Source: Hallella mizrahii
GTDB taxonomy: Bacteria > Bacteroidota > Bacteroidia > Bacteroidales > Bacteroidaceae
Direction: 5' to 3'
NCBI RefSeq assembly: GCF_009695775.1
Contig: NZ_VUNG01000002.1
Span: forward strand, 124,001-188,000
Length of the DNA stretch: 64,000 bases
The position numbers were made by a program, and so were the translations under genes. Below the pieces are notes generated by a model, which was not told the DNA's origin, made no database searches, and saw only the letters and a program-made list of their open reading frames with translations. Numbering within the stretch: the first letter of the stretch is position 1; the number at the start of each line of letters is the position of its first letter. Of this stretch, positions 1 to 6,295 are shown one piece after another.

Positions 1-947
1 AACCAGATTTTTAGGCATTGTGGCAGGAGTCCAGTTGTTGGATTGTCCGATATGGCGTGTCTCGTTCACGTTGTTAAGATTTCCCAGCATCGTGAAGCGA
101 TACCGGTCAGTAAAACTGAGAAGAAAAGCTCTGCCAAGCCATCGCTCATTGTTCCTGCGGCTCCTTCCACATTGGCGATGTATCCGTGCTGATATTCCCG
201 TTTCAAGTTCACATCCATAACGAGTTTTTTCGGCTCTACATCATAACCCAAGGCCATACTCTTGTCAGTCTGCTTGTTATAGACCTTGACATGTTTTACT
301 GTAAAATATGGCAGGTTCTCCATCAGCACCTTCTTATTGCCACGCATGAACGAGCGTGAGCCAAGCAACAACTCGTCCACCTTCCTGCCGTTCACGAATA
401 TCTCTCCTGCTTCGTTCATTTTCACACCCGGCATCTGCCGGATAAGGTCATTGAGCATAGACCCTTGCGGCAGTTTAAACGCCGTGGCGTCATAGACGAT
501 AGTGTCGCCCCGATAGAACATTTTTATCCGGGTGGCCTTCACCTCCACCTCATTCAGGTTCGTCTCTCTCATCTTACGCATCTCCAGCGTCGGCACCTCC
601 ACCTTAGCCTGAGTACCGATGCTTATCCGCTGCCAGACATCTTCATATCCTTTCAAACGGGCGTGCAGCAACAGTTCACTCTCACCGGTCTTGACTTTCG
701 CCGAATATACAGCGGACAGTGGTTTCCCGTTTCGTTGGTAATAGATGGTCCGATAGCAGGAATCCACCAACACGCTGCTGTCGGGCCTGCATATCGACAC
801 CATCGCTTCGACGAGAGGAGTTTTCAGAAAAGCATCCTTTACGTCACTTGTGATAGTTATTTCTCCCTGTGGCTGTGCCCAAGTAACGAAAGCATGACAA
901 AGGAGAACAAATATCAAGACACTCTTATGAAGTAATGATCTTGTCAT
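1..947 (-). pseudogene. Outer-membrane beta-barrel receptor, frameshifted, cut by window edge
   Basis: The protein starts with a signal peptide ending near residue 24 (VTWAQ), followed by an N-terminal extension and a plug-like domain (residues about 130-240; ...LPQGSMLNDLIRQMPGVKM...VNGRKVDELLLG). This is the TonB-receptor-like barrel family of Bacteroidota, which normally exceeds 700 residues. The open frame ends at position 66 after a run of unlikely residues. In the next frame the sequence is clearly coding from about 151 down to position 1 (NERWLGRAFLLSFTDRYR, then FTMLGNLNNVNETRHIG), so one base appears lost between GGAAC and AATGAG near 150-152. Either the gene is inactive or the read has an indel. 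The substrate cannot be inferred. Confidence 0.75.
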
Positions 948-1170
948 ATTTACTTTCTTTTGAATTTAAAATCTTGTTGTATTTAATATGAATTTATTAT
1001 ACTACTCCCTTCTAGAAACGTTCTCATAAGATCCAGTTTATGGGACAGGAGCAAAGATAAAGAAAAAAATACAGCAAAACAAGGATATTTAGTTAAATTA
1101 CAAGAGAATCATGTTTTTCCGTAACTATCAGCGAATATATTTCACACAGAGTCTCTGAGACGCAGACGTA

Positions 1171-1314
1171 TCAACCAAATATAAAAGTAATCAGATCAAT
1201 CTTACGTTCTTCACTAATAGTTCTTAACGTCTCTTTCAGCCTCTTAACAATAGACTCAGCTCTTTCCAGATGGTCAGCCCTCAAATGAAAATCTGAAAAA
1301 TGAATTATTCTCAT
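1171..1314 (-). pseudogene. Truncated metallophosphoesterase N-terminus
   Basis: A 47-codon frame begins MRIIHFSDFHLRADHLERAE and ends at TGA. IIHFSDFHL carries the D-x-H metal-binding motif that opens calcineurin-like phosphoesterases, and the later DLITFIFG resembles the strand before the second metal motif (normally GDL). Nothing downstream continues the fold, so only about the first tenth of the gene is left. I infer a deletion remnant with no activity. It lies in a 460-base gap with no other gene. Confidence 0.5.
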
Positions 1315-1410
1315 AATATATATATGTCGTTTATCAATTCATATTCAAGGATTATCCTACATATAGGGGGGGATAGTACATTATGAAATTTGCACTTATT
1401 TGATTATTTA

Positions 1411-2787
1411 TTATGTGCTAAGCACCACCCACATTCCATCATTGTCCTTTCCTTCATGTTTCAGGATGCCGTTCTTTTGCATTGCAGAAAGGTCGCGTTC
1501 GACGGTGCGCTGGCTCACCGACAAAGTCTCCGACATTTGTTTGCCGGTGATTGTCGGAGATTTTTTGATGAGATTGAGGATTTTCTGCTGACGCTCAGTG
1601 AGTTTCGTCTCCGACATGTCTCCGTCATGGTCTCCGACATTCGGGGTGTCGAAGGTGGCATAAATGATGGTCTGAAATTGGGTTGGAGTGGACTTGAACT
1701 TGGGTTTTAGCTCATCCTTATAACCTTCCAAGGCTTTGGTCTCATTACAGATGCGTGTGAGTCCGCTGCCTCGTTTCTCCATATAGTCAAGTTGAGCCAT
1801 TACGTTTGCAAGTATGGGATTGCGCCTTTCAGAAGACACATCTTTGATGTCCAAATCCTGTATCAGTAAACCATTATACATTCCGCCTGGGGATGTGACA
1901 GTGAGACGGTCATCGTATATATCAAGATGTACTTCGCCACCCATTACAGTATAATCGCGATGGATGAAATGGTTTATCATTGCTTCAAGAACTGCACGTT
2001 CCGCATACTCTGGTTTGTTCTTTCTTCCATCAGGCAGTTTCTCCCAGCCTTTCTTTGTGTTGGATTTCACAAAATTCATAGCTTCACGAAGTAGCATGAG
2101 GACATTGCCTGTAAACTCTGCATCGTTGATGGCATCGCCCTTTTCCTTTCCATCCCATCGTGTGCAATATAGGCGAGATTGCCACAATGGGCAGTCATCG
2201 GCAAACAACGCTCCTGCATTCGTAAGGTTCCCTGCACCTGCCACCAGTCCAAACGACAAGAGATATTTCTTGTCCCATTCTTGTTTGGTGCGGTCTTTGA
2301 ACGAGTTCGCCAATATCGTAAAGGAATAGTCCTCTGCCTTATAGTCTGTATGAAGGGAATCAAAAGTTTTGTTGGAACCTTTCAGCACCAAGCGAACCAT
2401 CTGCTCTGCTGTGGCAGGAAGACTTTCATCACCGATACGAACAAAGGCAATTCGCTGACCATCTCCAACGTAGTAATATGGGGTATAATGCCCTGAATTG
2501 ACTTTGAGTTGCAAGATGTGCAGACCATCTATATCATGGGGAATCATTTCCACCTCTGGTAGAGGATCCATGTAATCGCGTATCCTACTACTGATAGTCT
2601 CACATACATGCTGCACGTCATCAAGACCTTTGACGATACCATCATTATCTATGCCATAGAAAAGGGAACCGCCCAAGCCATTAGCGAAAGCACTAACGCT
2701 CTTCAACCAACTCTTAGGCTTCTTTTCTTCAAGCATCACCTTGAAGTCGTATGCAGTACATTCCGCTACCAGAGTCTTTAATTCCAT
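1411..2787 (-). CDS. AlbA_2 (Schlafen-like) putative DNA-binding regulator with C-terminal HTH
   Basis: About 458 residues. Residues 1-140 look like the AlbA_2/Schlafen-type domain (E-x-x-x-K near the start; SVSAFANGLGGSLFYGIDNDG). The middle (about 200-380) resembles the RecG-like GHKL-type module found with it (ERAVLEAMINHFIHRDY; YMEKRGSGLTRI). The end (about 400-450) is a winged HTH (TITGKQMSETLSVSQRTVERDL). Such proteins are usually annotated as transcriptional regulators or DNA-binding ATPases, and some sit in defence loci. The frame stays open upstream to 2856, but the promoter box at 2816-2823 lies inside that extension, so I take the ATG at 2787. The true role is unknown. Confidence 0.8.
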   Translation of the reverse strand: MELKTLVAECTAYDFKVMLEEKKPKSWLKSVSAFANGLGGSLFYGIDNDGIVKGLDDVQHVCETISSRIRDYMDPLPEVEMIPHDIDGLHILQLKVNSGHYTPYYYVGDGQRIAFVRIGDESLPATAEQMVRLVLKGSNKTFDSLHTDYKAEDYSFTILANSFKDRTKQEWDKKYLLSFGLVAGAGNLTNAGALFADDCPLWQSRLYCTRWDGKEKGDAINDAEFTGNVLMLLREAMNFVKSNTKKGWEKLPDGRKNKPEYAERAVLEAMINHFIHRDYTVMGGEVHLDIYDDRLTVTSPGGMYNGLLIQDLDIKDVSSERRNPILANVMAQLDYMEKRGSGLTRICNETKALEGYKDELKPKFKSTPTQFQTIIYATFDTPNVGDHDGDMSETKLTERQQKILNLIKKSPTITGKQMSETLSVSQRTVERDLSAMQKNGILKHEGKDNDGMWVVLST

Positions 2788-2815
2788 TCCATATGAATTT
2801 TGGCTTATCACCTTG

Positions 2816-2823
2816 CAAAGGTA
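2816..2823 (-). promoter_or_regulatory. Promoter -7 box for the AlbA_2 gene
   Basis: The minus strand reads TACCTTTG, matching the Bacteroidota consensus TAnnTTTG, about 28 bases before the ATG at 2787. This decides the start, since the upstream ATG at 2856 would not be transcribed. Confidence 0.65.
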
Positions 2824-2928
2824 CACTTTTTTCTTGAGAAGAAGGCATGAAATCACCGTTTCGCGCGTAAATTTTATCTAAAATCACACTTTTGTAACAT
2901 CAAAAGTTTCGATAATTATTTTTTTGAG

Positions 2929-2936
2929 TACATTTG
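2929..2936 (+). promoter_or_regulatory. Promoter -7 box of the structured leader RNA
   Basis: TACATTTG matches TAnnTTTG, with a T-rich stretch upstream that includes TTTCG 18 bases before it as a possible -33 element. Transcription would start near 2942-2943, just ahead of a folded RNA and a 14-codon ORF. Confidence 0.5.
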
Positions 2937-2941
2937 CAACG

Positions 2942-3125
2942 CATAGTGGCGAAATGCCATCTTTGCAAGACATATTGCTCACATCCTGCCAAATTACCAC
3001 ACCGAAAGGATAAACAGAGCAAACACCAATCATCGTGAAGTCGCGCCATAGGCGCAGACTTCCCCGTAGATGATTGGAGGCTGTGGTAAGCCTGGCAGGA
3101 TTATGGTGGCGGTCTGCGCCATTTT
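2942..3125 (+). ncRNA. Folded leader RNA, riboswitch-like, family not recognised
   Basis: Reading 5' to 3', nested complementary arms can be drawn by eye. ATCCTGCCA (2983-2991) pairs with 3093-3101, TACCACA (2995-3001) with 3082-3088, CCAATCATC (3026-3034) with 3069-3077, and GAAGTC plus GCGCC (3037-3047) with 3051-3062. A 24-base unpaired A-rich bulge (3002-3025) faces only four bases on the other side. A small hairpin (TGGC/GCCA, 2947-2959) precedes this, and a further one (TGGCG/CGCCA, 3107-3121) followed by TTTT could act as an expression platform. I found no TPP, cobalamin, SAM, SRP, RNase P or tmRNA signature. The function is inferred only from the fold and position. Confidence 0.5.
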
Positions 3126-3149
3126 AGTAGATATTTAAAACATAATTCT

Positions 3150-3194
3150 ATGAAGAAAGTATTTTTGACGTTGCTCATGATGGGATTTTTTTGA
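3150..3194 (+). CDS. 14-residue ORF after the structured leader
   Basis: MKKVFLTLLMMGFF followed by TGA. It looks like the first half of a signal peptide (Lys-Lys, then a hydrophobic core). Most likely it is the stump of a lost exported protein whose leader RNA survives; a true leader peptide is the alternative. An inverted repeat TTGACA-ccctt-TGTCAA starts one base before the stop codon (3191-3207). Confidence 0.3.
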   Translation: MKKVFLTLLMMGFF

Positions 3195-3656
3195 CACCCT
3201 TTGTCAACTTTCGCCACGATATTGCTTTACTCAAAAGCAAGTCGGAAACCTGTCAACTCTTGTAACCTATTGTTGCCTTTTGTCAACTATGTACACGATG
3301 TGGCAAAAATAAAGCCTCGTAAATTCTCTGCGGTAGAAATACGTTGCAAATTTAACGGGAATTTCCGAAGCAACCAAAAACAGCTTCTGAAGTGTTAAAA
3401 TCTAAAAGTAGCTGTAATACAATGATTTAAGTTCGATTAGTTTTCGTTGTTCATGGTAGTTTATAGGTCTCTAAATACAGTCCTCGAATATAATAACAAG
3501 AGAGAAACTCGACCAAAAGCAACTATTATATTCAACAGTTTTTTCTTACAAAAGTCTGTCAACCCAAACATACGAAATAGGAAAGGAAAGACGACATTTC
3601 CGCTTTCTCAAACAAATTTTTGCAGTGTTGGGGGATAAAAAGGGTTGTTTGATGCT
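3195..3656. other. Gene-free AT-rich stretch with TGTCAACT repeats
   Basis: No convincing gene. Two open frames of about 65 codons (3201-3398, 3447-3638) have no start signal, no recognisable motif and a composition like random AT-rich DNA. TGTCAACT occurs three times (3202, 3251, 3281); the first and third copies are preceded by CTTT or CTTTT, and each is followed within about 12 bases by CACGAT, suggesting an old imperfect duplication. Confidence 0.45.
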
Positions 3657-3765
3657 GTCATCTAAGTTGAATGACAAGGTCAGCTAAGTTGAATGACAAG
3701 GTCATCTAAGTTGAATGACGAGGTCATCTAACTGTTTTCTTCGGGTCAAACAACCGAGATGACAG
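3657..3765. repeat. Palindromic 22-bp repeat array, copy A
   Basis: Three tandem 22-base units start at 3657, 3679 and 3701, with a partial unit at 3723. Each has the form GTCATCTAAGTTGAATGAC plus a 3-base spacer, and is an imperfect palindrome (GTCAT...ATGAC). A related end unit, TCAAACAACCGAGATGACAG, lies at 3746-3765 and recurs at 36966-36985 with one mismatch, so this is a dispersed family. Unit sequences differ slightly, as in an old array. Function unknown. Confidence 0.75.
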
Positions 3766-3902
3766 CTCTTTTTCAAAGTTTCTTTGTAAAAAATCACCGA
3801 TATCTATATACTACGAGCGATTCATTTTTATAACTGTCTGATTATTTGTTAGTTATAAAAAGATCGATTTTTTCGCAGAAATCAAGGTCAAAGGAGGTGC
3901 TG

Positions 3903-3986
3903 ATGGAAAAGAATCGATTCTCAGTGCCTCTAAAATGTCACTTTATAAGACAATATAGGCTACGAACACACGTCGCAGCCCCATGA
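3903..3986 (+). CDS. Possible 27-codon small ORF with strong Shine-Dalgarno
   Basis: AAAGGAGGT lies four bases before an ATG that opens MEKNRFSVPLKC... and ends at TGA (3984). A perfect Shine-Dalgarno is rare in this window, where most genes have none, which is the only reason to list it. The peptide shows no motif, and the coding region overlaps the palindrome AGAATCGATTCT. Chance is the likelier explanation. Confidence 0.2.
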   Translation: MEKNRFSVPLKCHFIRQYRLRTHVAAP

Positions 3987-3999
3987 GTCAGACAGAAAG

Positions 4000-4665
4000 C
4001 TATCTGTAGGTGAAAAACGTTCCTCCATCTGACTGAGCGTATTTTCTGACGAGCTCCTGGATATACTGCGCGTTGGCAACCACCTGACTCTCATCGCCAT
4101 CATAGCCATTGATGAGCACGACGAGGTGGGTCGTGGACAGACCTATCTTGGTCCGCTCATTGTCGGAAGTAGGCGTCCCTACTCCACCCACGGCATCGCG
4201 ATAGACGGGGAGTCCCGCAATGTTGATCATGCCACGGCCGATTCCCTCGTAAGGTTCACCTTCCCGCCCCACGCCGAGCGTCAGCGTGTCACCCTCGAAC
4301 TTATCCGCGTCGAAGCCGCCGATGCTGTAACCATAGCGGATGCTCGCCAAGTTGACGAGATCCACCAAGGTATCGATCTGATAGAGATCCTTGCCCTTGA
4401 GCTGCCGGCGTATCAGTGCCTCAGCGGCAGGACGGTAGCGCGAGGGATCCTTGCCACAAGCACGGTAGACGCGTCGCGTGGCTTCGATACCGGAAATAGC
4501 CTTCAGCGTCTCGGTGCTCAGTACCTGACGATAGTGCTCTCCCAAGGCATTGATCTCCTGCCACAGCTCAGCGCAATAGGGTGAGTTCTTTACCTGCGCT
4601 TCTACGCAAGCCCCCACGAAATTCGGACAAACGTTCTCTATCTCTTTTGAAACTATAATTTTCAT
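4000..4665 (-). CDS. B3/B4 tRNA-binding domain protein
   Basis: 221 residues matching the stand-alone B3/B4 fold, otherwise found in the beta subunit of phenylalanyl-tRNA synthetase (PheT), where it takes part in tRNA recognition and editing. Visible marks are NSPYCAELW near residue 28, the conserved segment RYRPAAEALIRR near 77-90, and TLVDLVNLASIRYGYSIGG with DADKFEG at about 100-127. Free-standing copies are common in gut bacteria and may clear mischarged tRNA or act on tRNA in some other way; that role is inferred. The gene stands alone and opens with MKIIVSKE; the next gene upstream is a broken toxin. Confidence 0.8.
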   Translation of the reverse strand: MKIIVSKEIENVCPNFVGACVEAQVKNSPYCAELWQEINALGEHYRQVLSTETLKAISGIEATRRVYRACGKDPSRYRPAAEALIRRQLKGKDLYQIDTLVDLVNLASIRYGYSIGGFDADKFEGDTLTLGVGREGEPYEGIGRGMINIAGLPVYRDAVGGVGTPTSDNERTKIGLSTTHLVVLINGYDGDESQVVANAQYIQELVRKYAQSDGGTFFTYR

Positions 4666-4691
4666 CTTTTCTCTTTCTTAAATGACTCTTG

Positions 4692-4972
4692 CTATTTCTT
4701 ATAAAGGTCAGCATGTGTACCTGTATCCATAAGATAAAGCGTCAACTCTTTGTCATTCTGATCCCATAATAGAATCCAGTCTGACGAGATATGGCATTCC
4801 CAAATACCTTTCAATTTGCCATGTAATTGATGTGGCAAATACTTCTCTGGGAGAAACCGTTTTTTGCAAGCAGGTTATACACGTCATCAAATAACGACAT
4901 ATCATAGCCCCGTTTCTTGCAGAGCTTATATGATTTCTTGAAAGACGTGGAGAAATAGATTTTATATTTCAT
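4692..4972 (-). pseudogene. YafQ/RelE-type mRNA interferase toxin, frameshifted
   Basis: The frame starts MKYKIYFSTSFKKSYKLCKKRG and continues to LLAKNGF, then stops early. One base further on the sequence continues as LPEKYLPHQLHGKLKG, then WECHISSDWILLWDQN and TLYLMDTGTHADLYKK, the conserved second half of YafQ-family ribosome-dependent endoribonucleases. A single missing base near 4850-4857 explains it: the total of 281 bases is one short of 94 codons. The ATG overlaps the antitoxin stop as ATGA, the usual coupling of such operons. The toxin is probably dead unless the indel is a sequencing error. Confidence 0.75.
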
Positions 4973-5205
4973 TCGTCAAGCCACTTTTTTGCGTCCTCCA
5001 AGGAGTCGAAGGAATAAGTCTTTTCCTTTCCGCTCCTCACTGCTTTGATATGCTTGACAACATCTTCCTTTAGTTCTTCCGATGTCTCTTCCGATTTTAG
5101 TCTTTTTACGAAAGCCTTGCGAACGGCCTTGGGCTGACTCTTGAAAAGTGCCCAAAGAGCGTCTAAGGTTGAAACCTGAGTATTTGAAACTTGCAATGTA
5201 GCCAT
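4969..5205 (-). CDS. Antitoxin of the YafQ-type module
   Basis: 78 residues: MATLQVSNTQVSTLDALWAL, then a Lys/Glu-rich helical stretch, ending SFDSLEDAKKWLDE. Size, acidic-basic helices, position directly before the toxin and the ATGA overlap mark it as the antitoxin, though it is not the common DinJ type by eye. I chose the ATG at 5205 because AAAGGAAT lies 5-10 bases before it; an in-frame ATG at 5226 lacks such a site. It would neutralise a toxin that now appears frameshifted, so it may be an orphan or protect against related toxins. Confidence 0.7.
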   Translation of the reverse strand: MATLQVSNTQVSTLDALWALFKSQPKAVRKAFVKRLKSEETSEELKEDVVKHIKAVRSGKEKTYSFDSLEDAKKWLDE

Positions 5206-5223
5206 AACTATTCCTTTCTGATG

Positions 5224-5231
5224 CAAAAATA
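5224..5231 (-). promoter_or_regulatory. Probable promoter of the antitoxin-toxin operon
   Basis: The minus strand reads TATTTTTG, preceded by TTTG about 20 bases upstream, the usual Bacteroidota spacing, and followed after about 18 bases by the antitoxin ATG. Confidence 0.45.
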
Positions 5232-5411
5232 AAAATAAAATTCCAAAGTAGCAAACCTATGACAAAATAAAAAGGAATGAAATGGATTTTTATTTTGCAT
5301 TCCCGAGTGCAGCGCAACTTATCTGAGATCTATACAGTAGACGAGGGGAATGACAAAATAAAAAGAGAACAAAAAGCCACAAATAAAGTTGGAAGTCTCA
5401 TAGAAAAAACC

Positions 5412-5419
5412 TAATTTTG
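5412..5419 (+). promoter_or_regulatory. Probable promoter of the kinase-like gene
   Basis: TAATTTTG matches TAnnTTTG and has a TTG 20 bases upstream. The predicted transcript starts near 5426, before both ATG 5440 and ATG 5450. Confidence 0.5.
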
Positions 5420-5439
5420 CAAATAAAGCAGATTATATA

Positions 5440-6195
5440 ATGTGGAGATATGGAGAAAAACTTATCAGACATCTCTTTAAGAAACGGACAGAAAGCCAAC
5501 CTATACGTGTTGTCCTTGAGTCCAAAATACAGGCCGATCGCGACAGAAGCGATATTCGAGTGTTTGAGACTGGGGTATCCTCTCAACGATATGGAGATTA
5601 CGAGCAAGGCACGAGAGCTGCAGCGCAAGAGACTGAAGGGAAACGCCTGATTTCCATAGCCAAAGACTATGGCTTATTCATACCCAAATTAGAATGGAGT
5701 AAGTTTGGTGACCGCAAGCGACTCCCTTCCGGAGAGAGCATTGTCTATCTCAATGAAGAAGGGGACACTATTACCAAGATCCGCAATCCTTTCGCCAAGG
5801 CAGTTATCAAAAATATCCATGCACAAGATGTCATCTATGAACATTTGATCCATAACATTCTTTTCCCATCGACAAGCTATAAGTTTATTGGAATAAGCGA
5901 AGATACTGATGGCGTGAGGATTATCCTCCAACAACAATATCTTCCAAAGAAGTTCTCTACTCCAAGCCAAAAAGATATTGATGACTATCTACTGAAAGGA
6001 TTAGGACTAAATATCGAAAACAGATATTTTTATGCTAACGAATACATTGCAATTACGGATGTATCCGCTGATGGAGATAATGTGCTATCTGACAATGAGC
6101 ACCTGCTCTTTATCGATCCTATCATAAAGTTCAAGCAACCGGCAATAGTTGTTCTGAATCATTATTACGAAGAAATACAAGGTTCATTGAGATGA
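5440..6195 (+). CDS. Polyvalent-protein-kinase-like domain protein (downstream frame)
   Basis: From about 5640 onward this frame is convincing: ISIAKDYGLFIPKLE, SGESIVYLNEEGDTITKI (a degenerate nucleotide-binding loop and Lys strand), PSTSYKFIGISE, QQQYLPKKF, then NEYIAITDVSADGDNVL and LLFIDPIIKF, which match the catalytic and metal segments of the polyvalent kinase family carried by phages and mobile elements. The first 67 codons (5440-5640) look non-coding in this frame: Arg-rich with no motif, and overlaid by a better frame. No standard start codon lies between, so expression of the domain probably depends on the upstream ORF by -1 frameshifting, or the gene is broken. Target unknown. Confidence 0.6.
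   Translation: MWRYGEKLIRHLFKKRTESQPIRVVLESKIQADRDRSDIRVFETGVSSQRYGDYEQGTRAAAQETEGKRLISIAKDYGLFIPKLEWSKFGDRKRLPSGESIVYLNEEGDTITKIRNPFAKAVIKNIHAQDVIYEHLIHNILFPSTSYKFIGISEDTDGVRIILQQQYLPKKFSTPSQKDIDDYLLKGLGLNIENRYFYANEYIAITDVSADGDNVLSDNEHLLFIDPIIKFKQPAIVVLNHYYEEIQGSLR
5450..5650 (+). CDS. 66-codon N-terminal ORF of the kinase-like gene
   Basis: MEKNLSDISLRNGQKANLYV...RPIATEAIFECLRLGYPLNDME...KARELQRKRLKGNA. Helical, with ordinary codon choice, and ending in the segment that would be expected just before the kinase-like domain. It has GGAG shortly before the ATG. The last codons read AAG GGA AAC GCC TGA and contain the heptamer GGGAAAC in the zero frame; a -1 slip there joins this ORF to the kinase frame, giving a protein of about 249 residues. 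Alternatives are two separate genes or a frameshift mutation. Confidence 0.5.
   Translation: MEKNLSDISLRNGQKANLYVLSLSPKYRPIATEAIFECLRLGYPLNDMEITSKARELQRKRLKGNA
5638..5672 (+). promoter_or_regulatory. Candidate -1 programmed frameshift signal
   Basis: Slippery heptamer G GGA AAC at 5638-5644 in the frame of the upstream ORF, a 9-base spacer containing the zero-frame stop (5648-5650), then a hairpin with stem CCATAG/CTATGG (5654-5659 with 5667-5672) and a 7-base loop. The order and spacing match known -1 sites, although a 6-bp stem is weak. Confidence 0.4.
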
Positions 6196-6241
6196 ACAGC
6201 AAGAAAAACAACGAAACAACGGGCATACCGATTTTTTTTGT

Positions 6242-6249
6242 TAACTTTG
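6242..6249 (+). promoter_or_regulatory. Promoter -7 box upstream of ligA
   Basis: TAACTTTG, with a T-run ending in TTTG just upstream, 46 bases before the ATG at 6296. Confidence 0.6.
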
Positions 6250-6295
6250 TAAACAGAAAGCCTATTAAGGCAGGTTACGACCATATCACGATCTT

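Noticed and set aside
2942..3125. Known RNA classes for the folded leader (TPP, cobalamin, SAM, RNase P, SRP, tmRNA)
   Set aside because: None of the conserved strings that I know for these classes is present; left as an unknown structured RNA.
3657..3734. Possible CRISPR array
   Set aside because: Units are directly adjacent with only 3-base spacers and imperfectly palindromic; no variable spacers and no cas genes.
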